A DNA stretch of 64,000 nucleotides from Parapontixanthobacter sp963736595 (GCA_963736595.1 CAVTPG010000002.1:124001-188000), one strand, 5' to 3'. Shown: positions 51,924-60,829, numbered from the stretch's first letter. A program made the numbers and translations. The notes: a model not told the origin generated them from the letters alone.

Positions 51924-52402
51924 ACCAGCTCACCCTGCATATTGCTGGCCGCAATTACCGCGTCAGCTGCGAGGACGGTCAGGAAGCACGGATCACACAG
52001 CTCGGCGCGCAAATTGATCAGCGATTACAAAGCCTTGGGCTAAGTTTGGTACAAAATGATGCAAAACATTTGCTGCTGGCCGGACTGGTGCTGGCCGATG
52101 AGTTGGAAGATGCGCAAGATTCCTCGTCGCGCAATTCCTCTTCACGCATTGATGCTTCGCCCGACAAGGCCCAAGCAGAGCATGATGCGTTGATCGAAGA
52201 GCGCGATGCGCTGCGCAGGGAACGCGATGCGCTGGCCGAACAATTGGCAAGCGCAGAACAGGACAAGCCGCAAACGCTGACTTTCGGGGTGGCCGCCAAT
52301 CGCGAGTTGGAACGACAAAACCAGCAGCTGGCAGAAGAGCTGGAAAGCATTGCCGAAGCGCTGGAACAATCCGCCGACACGCTGGAAAAAGCACGCCCCT
52401 GA
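51920..52402 (+). CDS. zapA: Cell division protein ZapA
   Basis: FtsZ-ring-stabilising protein. The 160-residue product has the ZapA core (LTLHIAGRNYRVSCEDGQEARITQLGAQIDQRL, then LLLAGLVLADELEDAQ) in the first 60 residues. It continues with a long coiled coil rich in Glu, Ala, Arg and Leu (RDALRRERDALAEQLASAEQ), then AEELESIAEALEQSADTLE. It is longer than gammaproteobacterial ZapA because of this coiled coil. It overlaps the upstream coiled-coil gene and is followed by the probable 6S RNA, as in many proteobacteria. Confidence 0.9.
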   Translation: MNQLTLHIAGRNYRVSCEDGQEARITQLGAQIDQRLQSLGLSLVQNDAKHLLLAGLVLADELEDAQDSSSRNSSSRIDASPDKAQAEHDALIEERDALRRERDALAEQLASAEQDKPQTLTFGVAANRELERQNQQLAEELESIAEALEQSADTLEKARP

Positions 52403-52429
52403 CCAATCGCCACTTGAGGCAAGGCTCCG

Positions 52430-52590
52430 CTGCGCTTACATAAGAGTTGGCGGGGCTGCCCGGTACGAGCCTATGAACATCCCTGAGGCTATAAGCACAT
52501 CCTAGGGAGCTGTCCCTGTCCCGACGCACGGATTCGTTCTGGGTTTCGGGATATATGGCGCCCACCTGACGTTTTCGCGTCAGTGGATCT
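52430..52590 (+). ncRNA. ssrS: Probable 6S RNA (boundaries approximate)
   Basis: The zapA - 5-formyl-THF cyclo-ligase gap is where 6S RNA lies in many proteobacteria. A helix forms between CCCGGTACGAGCC (52459-52471) and GGATTCGTTCTGGG (52530-52543), with wobble pairs and two mismatches, enclosing a larger internal region as in the 6S rod and bubble. A 3' hairpin CTGACG/CGTCAG with a TTTTCG loop follows at about 52565-52582. No ORF is evident. 6S RNA mimics an open promoter and sequesters the RNA polymerase holoenzyme. Exact ends cannot be set by eye. Confidence 0.6.
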
Positions 52591-52643
52591 CCAGGCACCG
52601 ACCCATGGTGGTTCCGCTATCTGTTTTACGACGCCCGTTTTTG

Positions 52644-53255
52644 ATGCCTGAGGAACGCCCGTACTTGTCGATCAGCAAAACCGAACTGCGCAAGGCGATG
52701 AAAGCCGAGCGGATCGCCCATGTCGCGGCGCTGGATAAAAACATTCGCGGATTGCTGTTCAGCCGTCCGCCGGCAGCGTTGGCCGAGAAGATCGCGCCAG
52801 ATGCTGTGATCGGCCTGTATCACGCAAGCGAACACGAGGCACCGACCCGCGCTTATGCAAAATTCTTTCAGGAAGCAGGCCACGCCATCGCTCTGCCACG
52901 GTTTTCCAACAAGCAGGCGGCGATGGAATTTGCCGCCTACAGCGATCCCTTCGACGATAGCGATCTGGAACGCGGCGCGTTCGGTATGATGCAGCCCGCT
53001 GCCGATGCGGAAGTGGTGCATCCCGATATCGTCTTTGTGCCGCTGATGGCTTTTACCGACCGGGGAGAGCGATTGGGTCAAGGCGGTGGTCACTACGATC
53101 GCTGGCTGTCCGCGCACAGTGTGAAAGCCGCAATCGGTCTTGCCTGGGACGTACAGCGCGTCGAACAATTGCCAATGGAAGCGCATGATAGGCTGCTTGA
53201 CGCAGTCGTCACGCCGACGCGAGCTTACGGCCCATTCGACAGGAGCGCGGCATAA
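52644..53255 (+). CDS. 5-Formyltetrahydrofolate cyclo-ligase
   Basis: Converts 5-formyl-THF to 5,10-methenyl-THF with ATP. The 203-residue protein from ATG 52644 has KTELRKAMKAERIAHVAAL, the phosphate-binding loop and catalytic stretch LGQGGGHYDRWLS and VFVPLMAFTDRGERLG, matching the YgfA/MTHFS family. Position after 6S RNA is the classical context. Its stop overlaps the start of the DUF2842 gene. Confidence 0.92.
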   Translation: MPEERPYLSISKTELRKAMKAERIAHVAALDKNIRGLLFSRPPAALAEKIAPDAVIGLYHASEHEAPTRAYAKFFQEAGHAIALPRFSNKQAAMEFAAYSDPFDDSDLERGAFGMMQPAADAEVVHPDIVFVPLMAFTDRGERLGQGGGHYDRWLSAHSVKAAIGLAWDVQRVEQLPMEAHDRLLDAVVTPTRAYGPFDRSAA

Positions 53256-53470
53256 TGCGCAGAGAACCAACTTGGCGCATTCCGGTGGGCATTCTCGGCC
53301 TGTGTGTGGGCCTGGGCATCTATGGTATCCTGATCGCCCGTTATGCGCCCGATATAATCGGCGGCTGGCCGACACTGGTGCAGACTGTCATCTATGTCGT
53401 GCTGGGCGTGATCTGGCTGCTGCCGCTGCGCAAATTCCTGACCTGGATGGAAACCGGCCGCTGGTATTAA
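53255..53470 (+). CDS. DUF2842 small membrane protein
   Basis: A 71-residue protein with two hydrophobic helices (about residues 10-30, IPVGILGLCVGLGIYGILIA, and 40-58, LVQTVIYVVLGVIWLLPL) and a conserved end LRKFLTWMETGRW. This matches DUF2842, a small family of alphaproteobacteria. The start overlaps the stop of the cyclo-ligase gene (TAATG), suggesting co-translation. Function unknown. Confidence 0.85.
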   Translation: MRREPTWRIPVGILGLCVGLGIYGILIARYAPDIIGGWPTLVQTVIYVVLGVIWLLPLRKFLTWMETGRWY

Positions 53471-53537
53471 GCGATATAACAGATCGCCCCGCAGGGGGTG
53501 AGTTTACACACATTGAATTTCGAAAAATGGTCCCAAG

Positions 53538-53614
53538 TGGCGCGAGTGACGGGACTCGAACCCGCGACCCTCGGCGTGACAGGCCGATACTCTAACCAAC
53601 TGAGCTACACCCGC
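53538..53614 (-). tRNA. tRNA-Asp (GTC)
   Basis: On the minus strand the acceptor stem is GCGGGTG with CACTCGC (one G-T pair), the D-arm is AGCTCAGTTGGTTAGAGT, the anticodon loop is CTGTCAC (GTC), the T-arm reads GGGTTCGAGTCCC, and CCA is encoded at 53538-53540. Confidence 0.97.
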
Positions 53615-53750
53615 GCAATTACGCTGGTAGCGCCTCTTGGGAGACGCGCCACTAGGCCACGCACACAGGGCTGTCAATACTGGCGCAGCGGTTATTTCTC
53701 GGGCGTTCGAATTAGTTGTGTAGCGCGCTTGCGGGTCGCAAAATGTCCGG

Positions 53751-55109
53751 TCAGTGCGCGAGGAGCAAAACCGGCGCTTCGATCAGCTTTTTCAGCGCCT
53801 GAACGTAGCTGGCCGCATCATAGCCATCGACCACGCGATGATCGCAACTGATCGAAATATTCATCAGCTTGCGCTTCTCGATCCGCTCCACCCCGTTGCC
53901 ATCAGTAACATACATCGGGCGCTCGATAATCCGATTGGGTCCGATGATCGCGACTTCCGGGCGATTGATAACCGGAGTTGTGGCAACACCGCCCAAGGGG
54001 CCAAGCGACGTAACCGTCAGCGTGCCGCCCGACATTTCTTCGGATTTGGCTGAACCATCGCGCGCGGCATCAGCCAGTCGCAGAATTTCCTGCGCGAGTT
54101 GCCACGGGTTTTTGCTTTGCGCGTCCTTGATCACCGGCACCATCAGCCCGGCATCGGTTTGCGTCGCCATGCCAAGATGCACAGAACCATGACGCGTGAC
54201 CAGCCCGGCCTCGTCGTCATAGCGCGCGTTGATCATCGGATAATCGGGCAGCGCCTTGCATATGGCGGTGATAAGCAGCGGCAAAATGGTTAGCTTGGGG
54301 CGCGATGCGCCACCCTCCCCGCGATTGGCGTTCAATTGCGCGCGCATCTCTTCCAAAGCGGTAACGTCCACTTCCTCGACATATGAGAAATGCGGAATGT
54401 TGCGCTTGGAGGCAGCCATGTTTTCCGCGATGCGGCGGCGCATTCCGATGACTTTACGCTCTTCATCGGCGCGTTTTGGCGCGGCTCCGGTGTAGCTGGA
54501 ATTATAGGACAGGTAAGCATCGAGATCGGCATGACGCAGGCGACCGTCTTCGGCAGGCTTCACGTCGTGCAGATCGATTGCCAGATCTTTCGCCCGCGCA
54601 CGTACGGCGGGACTGGCCAGCACTTTTGCTTGGGTAATGTCGGGCGTCGGTGCGGACTGCGCCGCCGGTTCTGGCTGAGTGTTGCTGCTGTTAACCGCAG
54701 CAATTGCATCATCGGCATCGGAAGCGTCGGAAGTTTCGACTTCGATACGAGTCGCGACTTCCTCATCTTTGGGCGCAGGCGCGGGCTCAGAGTCAGACTC
54801 TGAGGCGGTTTCAAGCGCGGCTTCGGCAGCGGCCTCATTATTTTCGGCCACCTCTTCCGGCACTTCGCCTTCGACTTCGACCACGACCAGCATCGAACCG
54901 ATGGCGACCATATCGCCTTCCTCGCCCGCGACTTCCAGCACTTTACCCGTGACCGGACTTTCCATCGGCACGGTCGCCTTGTCCGTCATCATATCGACGA
55001 TTTCCTGGTCTTCCTCGACCGTGTCGCCGACTTTGACGTGCCATGCGACGATCTCCGCCTCGGCAATGCCTTCGCCGATATCGGGCATATTGAATGTAAA
55101 TTTCGTCAT
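53751..55109 (-). CDS. Branched-chain 2-oxoacid dehydrogenase E2 (dihydrolipoyl acyltransferase)
   Basis: Transfers the acyl group from E1 to CoA. The 452-residue protein has a lipoyl domain (about 1-80) with the lipoylated lysine in MMTDKATVPMESP, a long Glu/Ala/Ser-rich linker (about 90-155), a peripheral-subunit-binding domain (LASPAVRARAKDLAIDLHDVKPAEDGRLRHADLDAYL), and the catalytic domain with the His-Arg signature SCDHRVVDGYDAASYVQ near the C-terminus. It is 6 bp after the E1beta gene. Specificity for branched-chain acids follows from operon partners and the single lipoyl domain. Confidence 0.93.
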   Translation of the reverse strand: MTKFTFNMPDIGEGIAEAEIVAWHVKVGDTVEEDQEIVDMMTDKATVPMESPVTGKVLEVAGEEGDMVAIGSMLVVVEVEGEVPEEVAENNEAAAEAALETASESDSEPAPAPKDEEVATRIEVETSDASDADDAIAAVNSSNTQPEPAAQSAPTPDITQAKVLASPAVRARAKDLAIDLHDVKPAEDGRLRHADLDAYLSYNSSYTGAAPKRADEERKVIGMRRRIAENMAASKRNIPHFSYVEEVDVTALEEMRAQLNANRGEGGASRPKLTILPLLITAICKALPDYPMINARYDDEAGLVTRHGSVHLGMATQTDAGLMVPVIKDAQSKNPWQLAQEILRLADAARDGSAKSEEMSGGTLTVTSLGPLGGVATTPVINRPEVAIIGPNRIIERPMYVTDGNGVERIEKRKLMNISISCDHRVVDGYDAASYVQALKKLIEAPVLLLAH

Positions 55110-55115
55110 GCCGGT

Positions 55116-56210
55116 TCAGCCTTTCAGAAGTTTGTCCATAGCCTCGCCGATACGGATCGGTCCGGGGAAATACGCCCATTCAAGGCTGTGCGGATAAGGA
55201 GTGTCGAAGCCGGTGACGCGCTCGATCGGGGCTTCGAGATGGTAGAAGCAGCGTTCCTGCACTAGCGCCGACAATTCCGCTCCGTAGCCCGATGTGCGGG
55301 TCGCTTCATGCACGATCAGGCATCTGCCGGTTTTTTCCACAGACTTTTCCACAGCCTCGATATCAAGTGGCATCAGCGTGCGCAGGTCGAGAATATCGGC
55401 ATCGACGCCTTTCTCTTTCGCCACGGCTTCGGCCACATGGACCATCGTGCCATATGCGAGGATCGTCATCGCCTCGCCAGAGCGAACCGTGCGCGCCTTG
55501 CCCAGTGGGATCTTGTAATATTCCTCCGGCACGATGCTCGCATCATGCTTGGCCCAGGGCTGGACCGGCTTGTCGTAATAGCCGGTGAAAGGGCCGTTAT
55601 AAATCCGCTTCGGTTCGAAGAAGATGACCGGATCATTATCTTCGATCGCCGCGATCAACAGGCCTTTGGCATCGTAAGGCGTCGAAGGAATAACCGTTTT
55701 CAGACCCGCGACATGGGTAAAGATCAATTCCGGACTCTGGCTATGCGTCTGACCGCCGAAAATGCCGCCACCAAACGGCGAGCGGACCGTCATCGGCGCG
55801 ATATATTCCGCCGCCGAGCGATAGCGCAACCGCGCCGCTTCGCTAATCAGCTGATCGAGGCCGGGATAAATGTAGTCGGCAAACTGGATTTCGGGCACCG
55901 GGCGAAGGCCGTAGGCCCCCATCCCGACCGCTACGCCAATAATGCCGCATTCCGATATCGGCGTATCGAACACGCGCGTTTTGCCATGCTTTTCCTGCAG
56001 ATTGGCTGTCGCGCGGAACACCCCGCCGAAATAACCGACATCTTCGCCCAGAATAACCACGTCGGGATCGCGGGCCAACATGATGTCGAGCGCTTCGTTG
56101 ATCGCCTCAATCATGTTGATCCGGCGTTCGGTCGTTTCGCCTTGGCCCGAGTTGGTTTTGCCCGAGCCCGTTTTGCCAGAGCCGGTATTTTTAGTCACAG
56201 CCTCGCTCAT
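55116..56210 (-). CDS. Branched-chain 2-oxoacid dehydrogenase E1 beta subunit
   Basis: Beta subunit of the thiamine-dependent decarboxylase. Core features are INEALDIMLARDPDVVILGEDVGYFGGVFRATANL, SECGIIGVAVGMGAYGLRPVPEIQF, ARLRYRSAAEYIAPMTVRSPFGGGIFGGQTHSQSPE and a C-terminal VTGFDTPYPHSLEWAYFPG. Before the core there is a 32-residue extension with GSGKT-like repeats encoded by three 15-bp units. Overlaps the E1 alpha gene by 4 bp. Confidence 0.93.
   Translation of the reverse strand: MSEAVTKNTGSGKTGSGKTNSGQGETTERRINMIEAINEALDIMLARDPDVVILGEDVGYFGGVFRATANLQEKHGKTRVFDTPISECGIIGVAVGMGAYGLRPVPEIQFADYIYPGLDQLISEAARLRYRSAAEYIAPMTVRSPFGGGIFGGQTHSQSPELIFTHVAGLKTVIPSTPYDAKGLLIAAIEDNDPVIFFEPKRIYNGPFTGYYDKPVQPWAKHDASIVPEEYYKIPLGKARTVRSGEAMTILAYGTMVHVAEAVAKEKGVDADILDLRTLMPLDIEAVEKSVEKTGRCLIVHEATRTSGYGAELSALVQERCFYHLEAPIERVTGFDTPYPHSLEWAYFPGPIRIGEAMDKLLKG
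56141..56185 (-). repeat. Three imperfect 15-bp tandem units within the E1 beta N-terminus
   Basis: The units are at 56141-56155, 56156-56170 and 56171-56185, with a shared TTTTGCC-AGCC-like core, encoding repeated GSGKT-type residues in the N-terminal extension. It may be a slippage-prone linker. Confidence 0.7.
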
Positions 56211-57502
56211 TCCGGCAATCCTCCGGGAAATTTGGTCTCGCGCTCATGCACGGCTTGCGCGGCTTGCTCTTTTAAGTGCCAGGGCAATTCTTCGAACACA
56301 TCTTCGAACATGGTGCGGAACGGATGATGCAGGCCGTGGCCGAGAATTCCGTTCTTTTCGGCCTCTTTGGTCACTCGCTTCACATCTTCGGCAGCTTTGC
56401 GATCCATCGCCTCCTGCCGCTCTTCGTCCCATTCGCCCAGCGCAATAAGGTGCTTTTTCAAACGCATCACCGGATCGCCCAGCGGCCATTCCTCGCGTTC
56501 CTGCGCGCTGCGATAGCTGGTCGGATCGTCCGAGGTGGAATGCCCCTCTGCCCGATAGGTGAAATACTCAATCAACGTCGGCCCGCCATTGGCGCGGGCG
56601 CGATCCGCGGCCCATTTCTGGCTCGCATAAACGGCCAGCGGATCGTTGCCATCCACCCGCAATCCGGCCAGCCCATAGCCCAGCGCGCGCGCAGCAAAGG
56701 TCGTGCGCTCGGACCCGGCAAATCCGCTGAAACTGGAAATCGCCCACTGGTTGTTGATGATGTTGATGATGACCGGAGCGTTATAGACAGTCGCAAATGT
56801 GCAGGCGGAATGGAAATCGCCCTCCGCTGTGCTGCCTTCGCCGACCCAGGTGGCTGCAATCCGGCTGTCGCCTTTGATCGCGCTGGCCATCGCCCAGCCA
56901 ACCGCTTGCGGGGTCTGTGTGGCCAGATTACCGGAAATCGAAAAGAAACTGTGTTCGCGGCTCGAATACATGATCGGCAGCTGGCGTCCTTTCAGCTTGT
57001 CGCCCTTGTTCGAATAAATCTGATTGATCATCTCGATCATGGGATAGCCGCGCGCGATCAGCACACCTTGCTGGCGATAGGATGGGAACACCATATCGTC
57101 GGAGGCCAATGCCATCGCGGCCGACACCGACGTTGCCTCTTCGCCGGTGCATTTCATGTAAAAGCTGGTTTTGCCTTGCCGCTGTCCGCGGAACATCCGC
57201 TCGTCAAATGCGCGAACAAGCGCAAAATGCGCCAGCATCGTGCGCAACGTATCGGCATCGAGCTTCGGATCCCAAGGGCCATGCGCTTGATTATCTTCGC
57301 CCAGCACGCGCACCAGATCGTAACACAGCGCGGAGGTGTCCTTGGCATCGCACGCTTCATCGGGGCGCGATTGCTGACCGGCTTCGGGAATGTTGAGATC
57401 GGAGTAATCGACCGCATCGCCAGGCCGGTATTTCGGTTCGGGAACGTGCAGCGACAAGGCTGGCTTATTGCTACCGGAAGGCTGGTCGGAATTACTCGTC
57501 AA
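56207..57502 (-). CDS. Branched-chain 2-oxoacid dehydrogenase E1 alpha subunit
   Basis: Alpha subunit of the thiamine-dependent decarboxylase, 431 residues. The ThDP motif is in WVGEGSTAEGDFHSACTFATV with VIINIINNQWAIS. Typical parts include RGQRQGKTSFYMKCTGEEA, FPSYRQQGVLIARGYPMIEMINQIYSN and EYFTYRAEGHSTSDDPTSYR. ATG 57502 fits the start MTSNSDQPSG. The E1alpha-E1beta-E2 gene order is the usual bkd set; E3 must come from elsewhere. Confidence 0.94.
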   Translation of the reverse strand: MTSNSDQPSGSNKPALSLHVPEPKYRPGDAVDYSDLNIPEAGQQSRPDEACDAKDTSALCYDLVRVLGEDNQAHGPWDPKLDADTLRTMLAHFALVRAFDERMFRGQRQGKTSFYMKCTGEEATSVSAAMALASDDMVFPSYRQQGVLIARGYPMIEMINQIYSNKGDKLKGRQLPIMYSSREHSFFSISGNLATQTPQAVGWAMASAIKGDSRIAATWVGEGSTAEGDFHSACTFATVYNAPVIINIINNQWAISSFSGFAGSERTTFAARALGYGLAGLRVDGNDPLAVYASQKWAADRARANGGPTLIEYFTYRAEGHSTSDDPTSYRSAQEREEWPLGDPVMRLKKHLIALGEWDEERQEAMDRKAAEDVKRVTKEAEKNGILGHGLHHPFRTMFEDVFEELPWHLKEQAAQAVHERETKFPGGLPE

Positions 57503-57600
57503 AACTCTCTCCTCAGCCCGAATGCGTTTTTTCGCGGCATACGCAATCTTGCAGCTGCGTGTTATTTTATTTCAAGGCGCACTCACCGTCAAGGCAAGCC

Positions 57601-58551
57601 TTAAACAGCAACCGGGGCAGCGATCGGCTTGTGCGGCGTGTAATCGTGAACGGTAAAATTCTCCATCACATAGTCGAACATACTTGCCGGTTTGCCGGTG
57701 ATCTGAAGTTTCGGATGCCCACACGGTTCGCGGCTCAACTGCTCGGCAATCAAGTGCTCATGATTGAGGTACAAATGCACATCGCCGCCCATCCACACCA
57801 GCTCGCCCGGCTGCAGATCGGTTTGCTGCGCGATCATGCGAGTCAGCAACGCCGCCGACCACAGATTGAACGGCAAGCCCAGGGCCACATCGCAGCTACG
57901 CTGATACAGCACGCAATTAAGGCGCCCATTGGCGACGTGAAACTGATAGGTTTTATGACATGGCGGCAAGGCCATCTGATCGAGCTGCGCGACATTCCAT
58001 CCCTCGATAATATGTCTGCGGCTGCCGGGATTGTTGCGGAGCGATTCAATCACTTGCTCGACTTGGTTGATGCCATTCCCCGGACGGAAACCGCCCCGCC
58101 CATCCGGCTCGAAGGTCGGCCAATCGACCCACTGCTTGCCATAGACCGGACCAAGATCGCCCCACTTCGTTGCGAATTCTTCATCTTCGGCGATCCGCGT
58201 GACGAAGTCTTCAAGCGGCAGTTCGTCGCCTGTCTCTTTGACATAGCGGGCGTGTGGCCAATCGTTCCAGATTTTGACGCCTTGCAGAACCAGCGGGCGG
58301 ATATTGGTGTCGCCGGTCAGAAACCACAACAATTCGCGCGTGGCGGTTTTCCAGTAAACGCGCTTGGTGGTGATCAGCGGCATTGCGCCTTCAGCCAGGT
58401 CAAAGCGCAGCATGGCTCCGCACACCGAGCGTGTGCCGATGCCGGTGCGATCGACCCGCTCATCGCCATGCTCCCAGATTTGCCGCATCAAATCCAGATA
58501 TTGCCATTCGGGATGGCGCGCATCGCCTGCGGGAATCGGGTGGGTTGCCAT
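57601..58551 (-). CDS. thyA: Thymidylate synthase
   Basis: Makes dTMP from dUMP and 5,10-methylene-THF. The 316-residue protein has the catalytic Cys in LPPCHKTYQFHVANGRLNCVLYQRS, then CDVALGLPFNLWSAALLTRMIAQQ. The start MATHPIPAGDARHPEWQYLDLMRQIWEHGDERVDRTGIGTRSVCG and the end with HDYTPHKPIAAPVAV match. It is longer than the E. coli enzyme (264) through an insert near residues 90-150. No dihydrofolate reductase gene is close by. Confidence 0.95.
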   Translation of the reverse strand: MATHPIPAGDARHPEWQYLDLMRQIWEHGDERVDRTGIGTRSVCGAMLRFDLAEGAMPLITTKRVYWKTATRELLWFLTGDTNIRPLVLQGVKIWNDWPHARYVKETGDELPLEDFVTRIAEDEEFATKWGDLGPVYGKQWVDWPTFEPDGRGGFRPGNGINQVEQVIESLRNNPGSRRHIIEGWNVAQLDQMALPPCHKTYQFHVANGRLNCVLYQRSCDVALGLPFNLWSAALLTRMIAQQTDLQPGELVWMGGDVHLYLNHEHLIAEQLSREPCGHPKLQITGKPASMFDYVMENFTVHDYTPHKPIAAPVAV

Positions 58552-58611
58552 GCTGCAAGCCCTAGCGCGGGCGCACCGCGCTTGCCAGCCTGTGGCGCAC
58601 CCTTTGCCCCG

Positions 58612-59073
58612 TCAGACTTGCTGCATCGCCATCAGGCCTAAGGCGAATGTCAATGCGCCCAAGCCAAGCGACAAATGCCAACGCAATCGCATAAAAGCAG
58701 CGCTCGCTAGGCCGAGACTCCGATCAATCAGCGGCGATGCAGCGATCAACAGGCCAAGCCAGATCAGCGCCGGATCGGGCCATGCCCAGCCCAACGTCCA
58801 CGGCAAAAATAAGGCAAGACCAATCAAACTGGGTAAAATCGCAACCAGATAGCCCCAGCGCGGTGCAGCAGAATGAGCCATCGTCTGGCCCCACCAAACC
58901 CCGCCCAGAAAACTGAAGATCAGCGCCGCATAAGCAAAGCCGCCCGCCAGCGCGACAAATCCCCACTCGCCGCCGCGCCAAGCAAGGATAACCGCGAAAA
59001 GCTGTGGCAACAATCCGGCATAACCCAGCCAGAGGTAGAGCTTGCCTTGATCGTCAGGCCGCTGGTTCTGCAT
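58612..59073 (-). CDS. DUF3429 membrane protein
   Basis: A 153-residue protein with five hydrophobic helices from ATG 59073 (start MQNQRPDDQGKLYLWLGYAGLLPQLFAVILAW). The conserved FSFLGGVWWGQTM and LVAILPSLIGLALFLPW stretches match DUF3429. It is divergent from the UbiB-like gene. Function unknown; an upstream-extended frame to 59178 is less likely. Confidence 0.78.
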   Translation of the reverse strand: MQNQRPDDQGKLYLWLGYAGLLPQLFAVILAWRGGEWGFVALAGGFAYAALIFSFLGGVWWGQTMAHSAAPRWGYLVAILPSLIGLALFLPWTLGWAWPDPALIWLGLLIAASPLIDRSLGLASAAFMRLRWHLSLGLGALTFALGLMAMQQV

Positions 59074-59111
59074 CGTCGCTCCCGCTTGTAAGCATGGCTT
59101 GGCATAAACAT

Positions 59112-60464
59112 ATGACGACCATGTCTGATACCGATCAACCGAACCGGCATCGCGCGGTTCCCGCCGGGCGCCTGTCACGCCTATCCGGTTTTACGCGGCT
59201 TGCCGGCGGCGTTGCTGGCGGGATGATGGCCGAAGGCGCACGCAGACTGGCCGCTGGCGAGCGCCCCAGTATGAATGATATGCTTCTGACACCGGGCAAT
59301 GCCAAGCGGCTGGCCGATCGCCTGTCGCATTTGCGCGGTGCCGCCATGAAGCTGGGTCAGATGATTTCGATGGATGCCGGCGATATTTTGCCGCCCGAGC
59401 TGTCGAATATCCTTGCGACCCTGCGCGACAACGCAAATTTCATGCCCCCACGCCAGCTCGACAAAGTGCTGGCCCAGCAATGGGGCAAAGACTGGCGCAA
59501 GCAATTCCGCCGGTTCGAGCCGCGCCCGATTGCCGCCGCTTCCATCGGGCAAGTGCATCGGGCCACGACGCGGGCCGGTGAGACGCTGGCCATCAAGGTG
59601 CAATATCCGGGCATTGCGCAAAGCATTGACAGCGATGTCGACAATGTCGCCAGCCTGCTGCGAATGTCGGGCATGATGCCCAAGGAGCTCGACATTGATC
59701 CGCTGCTGCAAGCGGCTAAGGAGCAGTTGCACGAGGAAGCCGATTACATCCGCGAAGGCGCGCAAATGCAGGCTTTTGCCGAGCGATTGTCGGGCAGCGA
59801 CGATTTTATCGTGCCTGCGCTGCATGAAGAACTGACGCGCCCACAAATTCTGGCCATGACGTTTGCCGAAGGCATTCCGATCGAACAGGTGGCCGACGAA
59901 CCGCAGGTCTTGCGCAACGATGTTTTTGGCAAGATCATTCATCTGGTCGCGCGCGAATTGTTCGAATTCGGCGTGATGCAGACCGATCCCAATTTCGCCA
60001 ATTATCGCTATCAGCGCGAGACGGGTAAAATTGTGCTGCTGGACTTTGGAGCGACCCGCGACATCTCCGCCACGATCTGCGCAAATTACCGGAACTTGTT
60101 CGAGGCCGGATTGGCGCAGGATCGTGAGGCGCTGATGGCCGAGGCCGTGTCTGCCGGGTTCGTCTCGCCCGCCACGATCGAGCGGCACCGCAACAGCGTC
60201 ATGCGCATGATCGACATCATCGTCGGCGAAATGGCGAACGACAAGCCTTTCGATTTCGGCGACCGCGCCTTTGTGCCGTTGCTGCGCGATGAAGGCATGA
60301 CAATTGCCGAGGATCGGGAAAGCTGGCACATTCCGCCTGCCGAAACATTATTCGTACAACGCAAAGTCAGCGGCACGGCGCTGCTCGGCGCACGCTTCAA
60401 AGCGGTCGTGGATGTGCGCGGGATCGTTACGCAAGTCTTGGAAGCAAACCCGCGACAAGGATAA
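59112..60464 (+). CDS. UbiB/COQ8-family atypical kinase-like protein
   Basis: ABC1/ADCK/UbiB family member, 450 residues, needed in other organisms for ubiquinone synthesis or lipid-quinone access. It has the family's KxGQ motif in AAMKLGQMISMDAGDILPPEL, the alanine-rich AAAS loop in PIAAASIGQVHRA, VKVQYPG for the ATP-lysine, QTDPNFANYRY in place of the usual metal-binding loop, and LLDFGATRD. ATG 59112 is preferred; 59094 and 59121 are alternatives. It lies 39 bp from the divergent DUF3429 gene. The partner coq4 is 53 kb away. Confidence 0.9.
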   Translation: MTTMSDTDQPNRHRAVPAGRLSRLSGFTRLAGGVAGGMMAEGARRLAAGERPSMNDMLLTPGNAKRLADRLSHLRGAAMKLGQMISMDAGDILPPELSNILATLRDNANFMPPRQLDKVLAQQWGKDWRKQFRRFEPRPIAAASIGQVHRATTRAGETLAIKVQYPGIAQSIDSDVDNVASLLRMSGMMPKELDIDPLLQAAKEQLHEEADYIREGAQMQAFAERLSGSDDFIVPALHEELTRPQILAMTFAEGIPIEQVADEPQVLRNDVFGKIIHLVARELFEFGVMQTDPNFANYRYQRETGKIVLLDFGATRDISATICANYRNLFEAGLAQDREALMAEAVSAGFVSPATIERHRNSVMRMIDIIVGEMANDKPFDFGDRAFVPLLRDEGMTIAEDRESWHIPPAETLFVQRKVSGTALLGARFKAVVDVRGIVTQVLEANPRQG

Positions 60465-60468
60465 GCCA

Positions 60469-60822
60469 ATGCATAATTCGATCACTTTGATGTTTGGAGC
60501 TGTTTTGATGGTGTCAGGATGTGGGCCGATAGCCGCCGACAACGCGGCAGCGGGTACGAGCGAGCCGGTTGGCCAATCCGAAGCGGAGCGCAATGTCGCG
60601 GATTTCAAGCGCGCTTTGACCGCTTGCGATCCTAAGCAGGCTCAGAACCTTGTCGGACAGGAATTGACCGACGATCTGGAAGCCGAAGCGGTCAAACTGA
60701 CGAATGCGCAGCAAGCGCGCGTGATCGCGCCGGGTGACATGGTGACAAAGGATTACCTGACCGGGCGGCTCAACATCATGATCGACGAGCGCGACATCAT
60801 CACCGAATTTCGCTGCGGGTAG
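60469..60822 (+). CDS. I78-family peptidase inhibitor, probable lipoprotein
   Basis: A 117-residue protein with a signal peptide ending in the lipobox VSGC, so a lipid anchor is likely. The mature core reads ALTACDPKQAQNLVGQELTDDL then RVIAPGDMVTKDYLTGRLNIMID and ERDIITEFRCG, the pattern of the I78 (Aspergillus elastase inhibitor) family with its two Cys. It follows the UbiB-like gene by 4 bp. It faces a secreted trypsin-like protease gene across a hairpin, which hints at a protective inhibitor role. Confidence 0.8.
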   Translation: MHNSITLMFGAVLMVSGCGPIAADNAAAGTSEPVGQSEAERNVADFKRALTACDPKQAQNLVGQELTDDLEAEAVKLTNAQQARVIAPGDMVTKDYLTGRLNIMIDERDIITEFRCG

Positions 60823-60829
60823 ATACGAA

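Noticed and set aside
53498..53851. Plus-strand 117-residue ORF across tRNA-Asp
   Set aside because: It reads the antisense of the tRNA and runs into the E2 gene; no protein-like motif.
55308..56327. Plus ORF of 339 codons opposite the E1 beta gene
   Set aside because: Antisense shadow with no recognisable domain.
56276..57604. Long plus ORF (442 codons) opposite the E1 alpha gene
   Set aside because: Antisense shadow; the minus strand has the full ThDP motif set.
57559..58641. Plus ORF of 360 codons opposite thyA
   Set aside because: Antisense shadow; thyA has catalytic motifs.
59181..60329. Long minus ORF (382 codons) inside the UbiB-like gene
   Set aside because: Antisense shadow created by the codon bias of the clear plus-strand gene; no motif.
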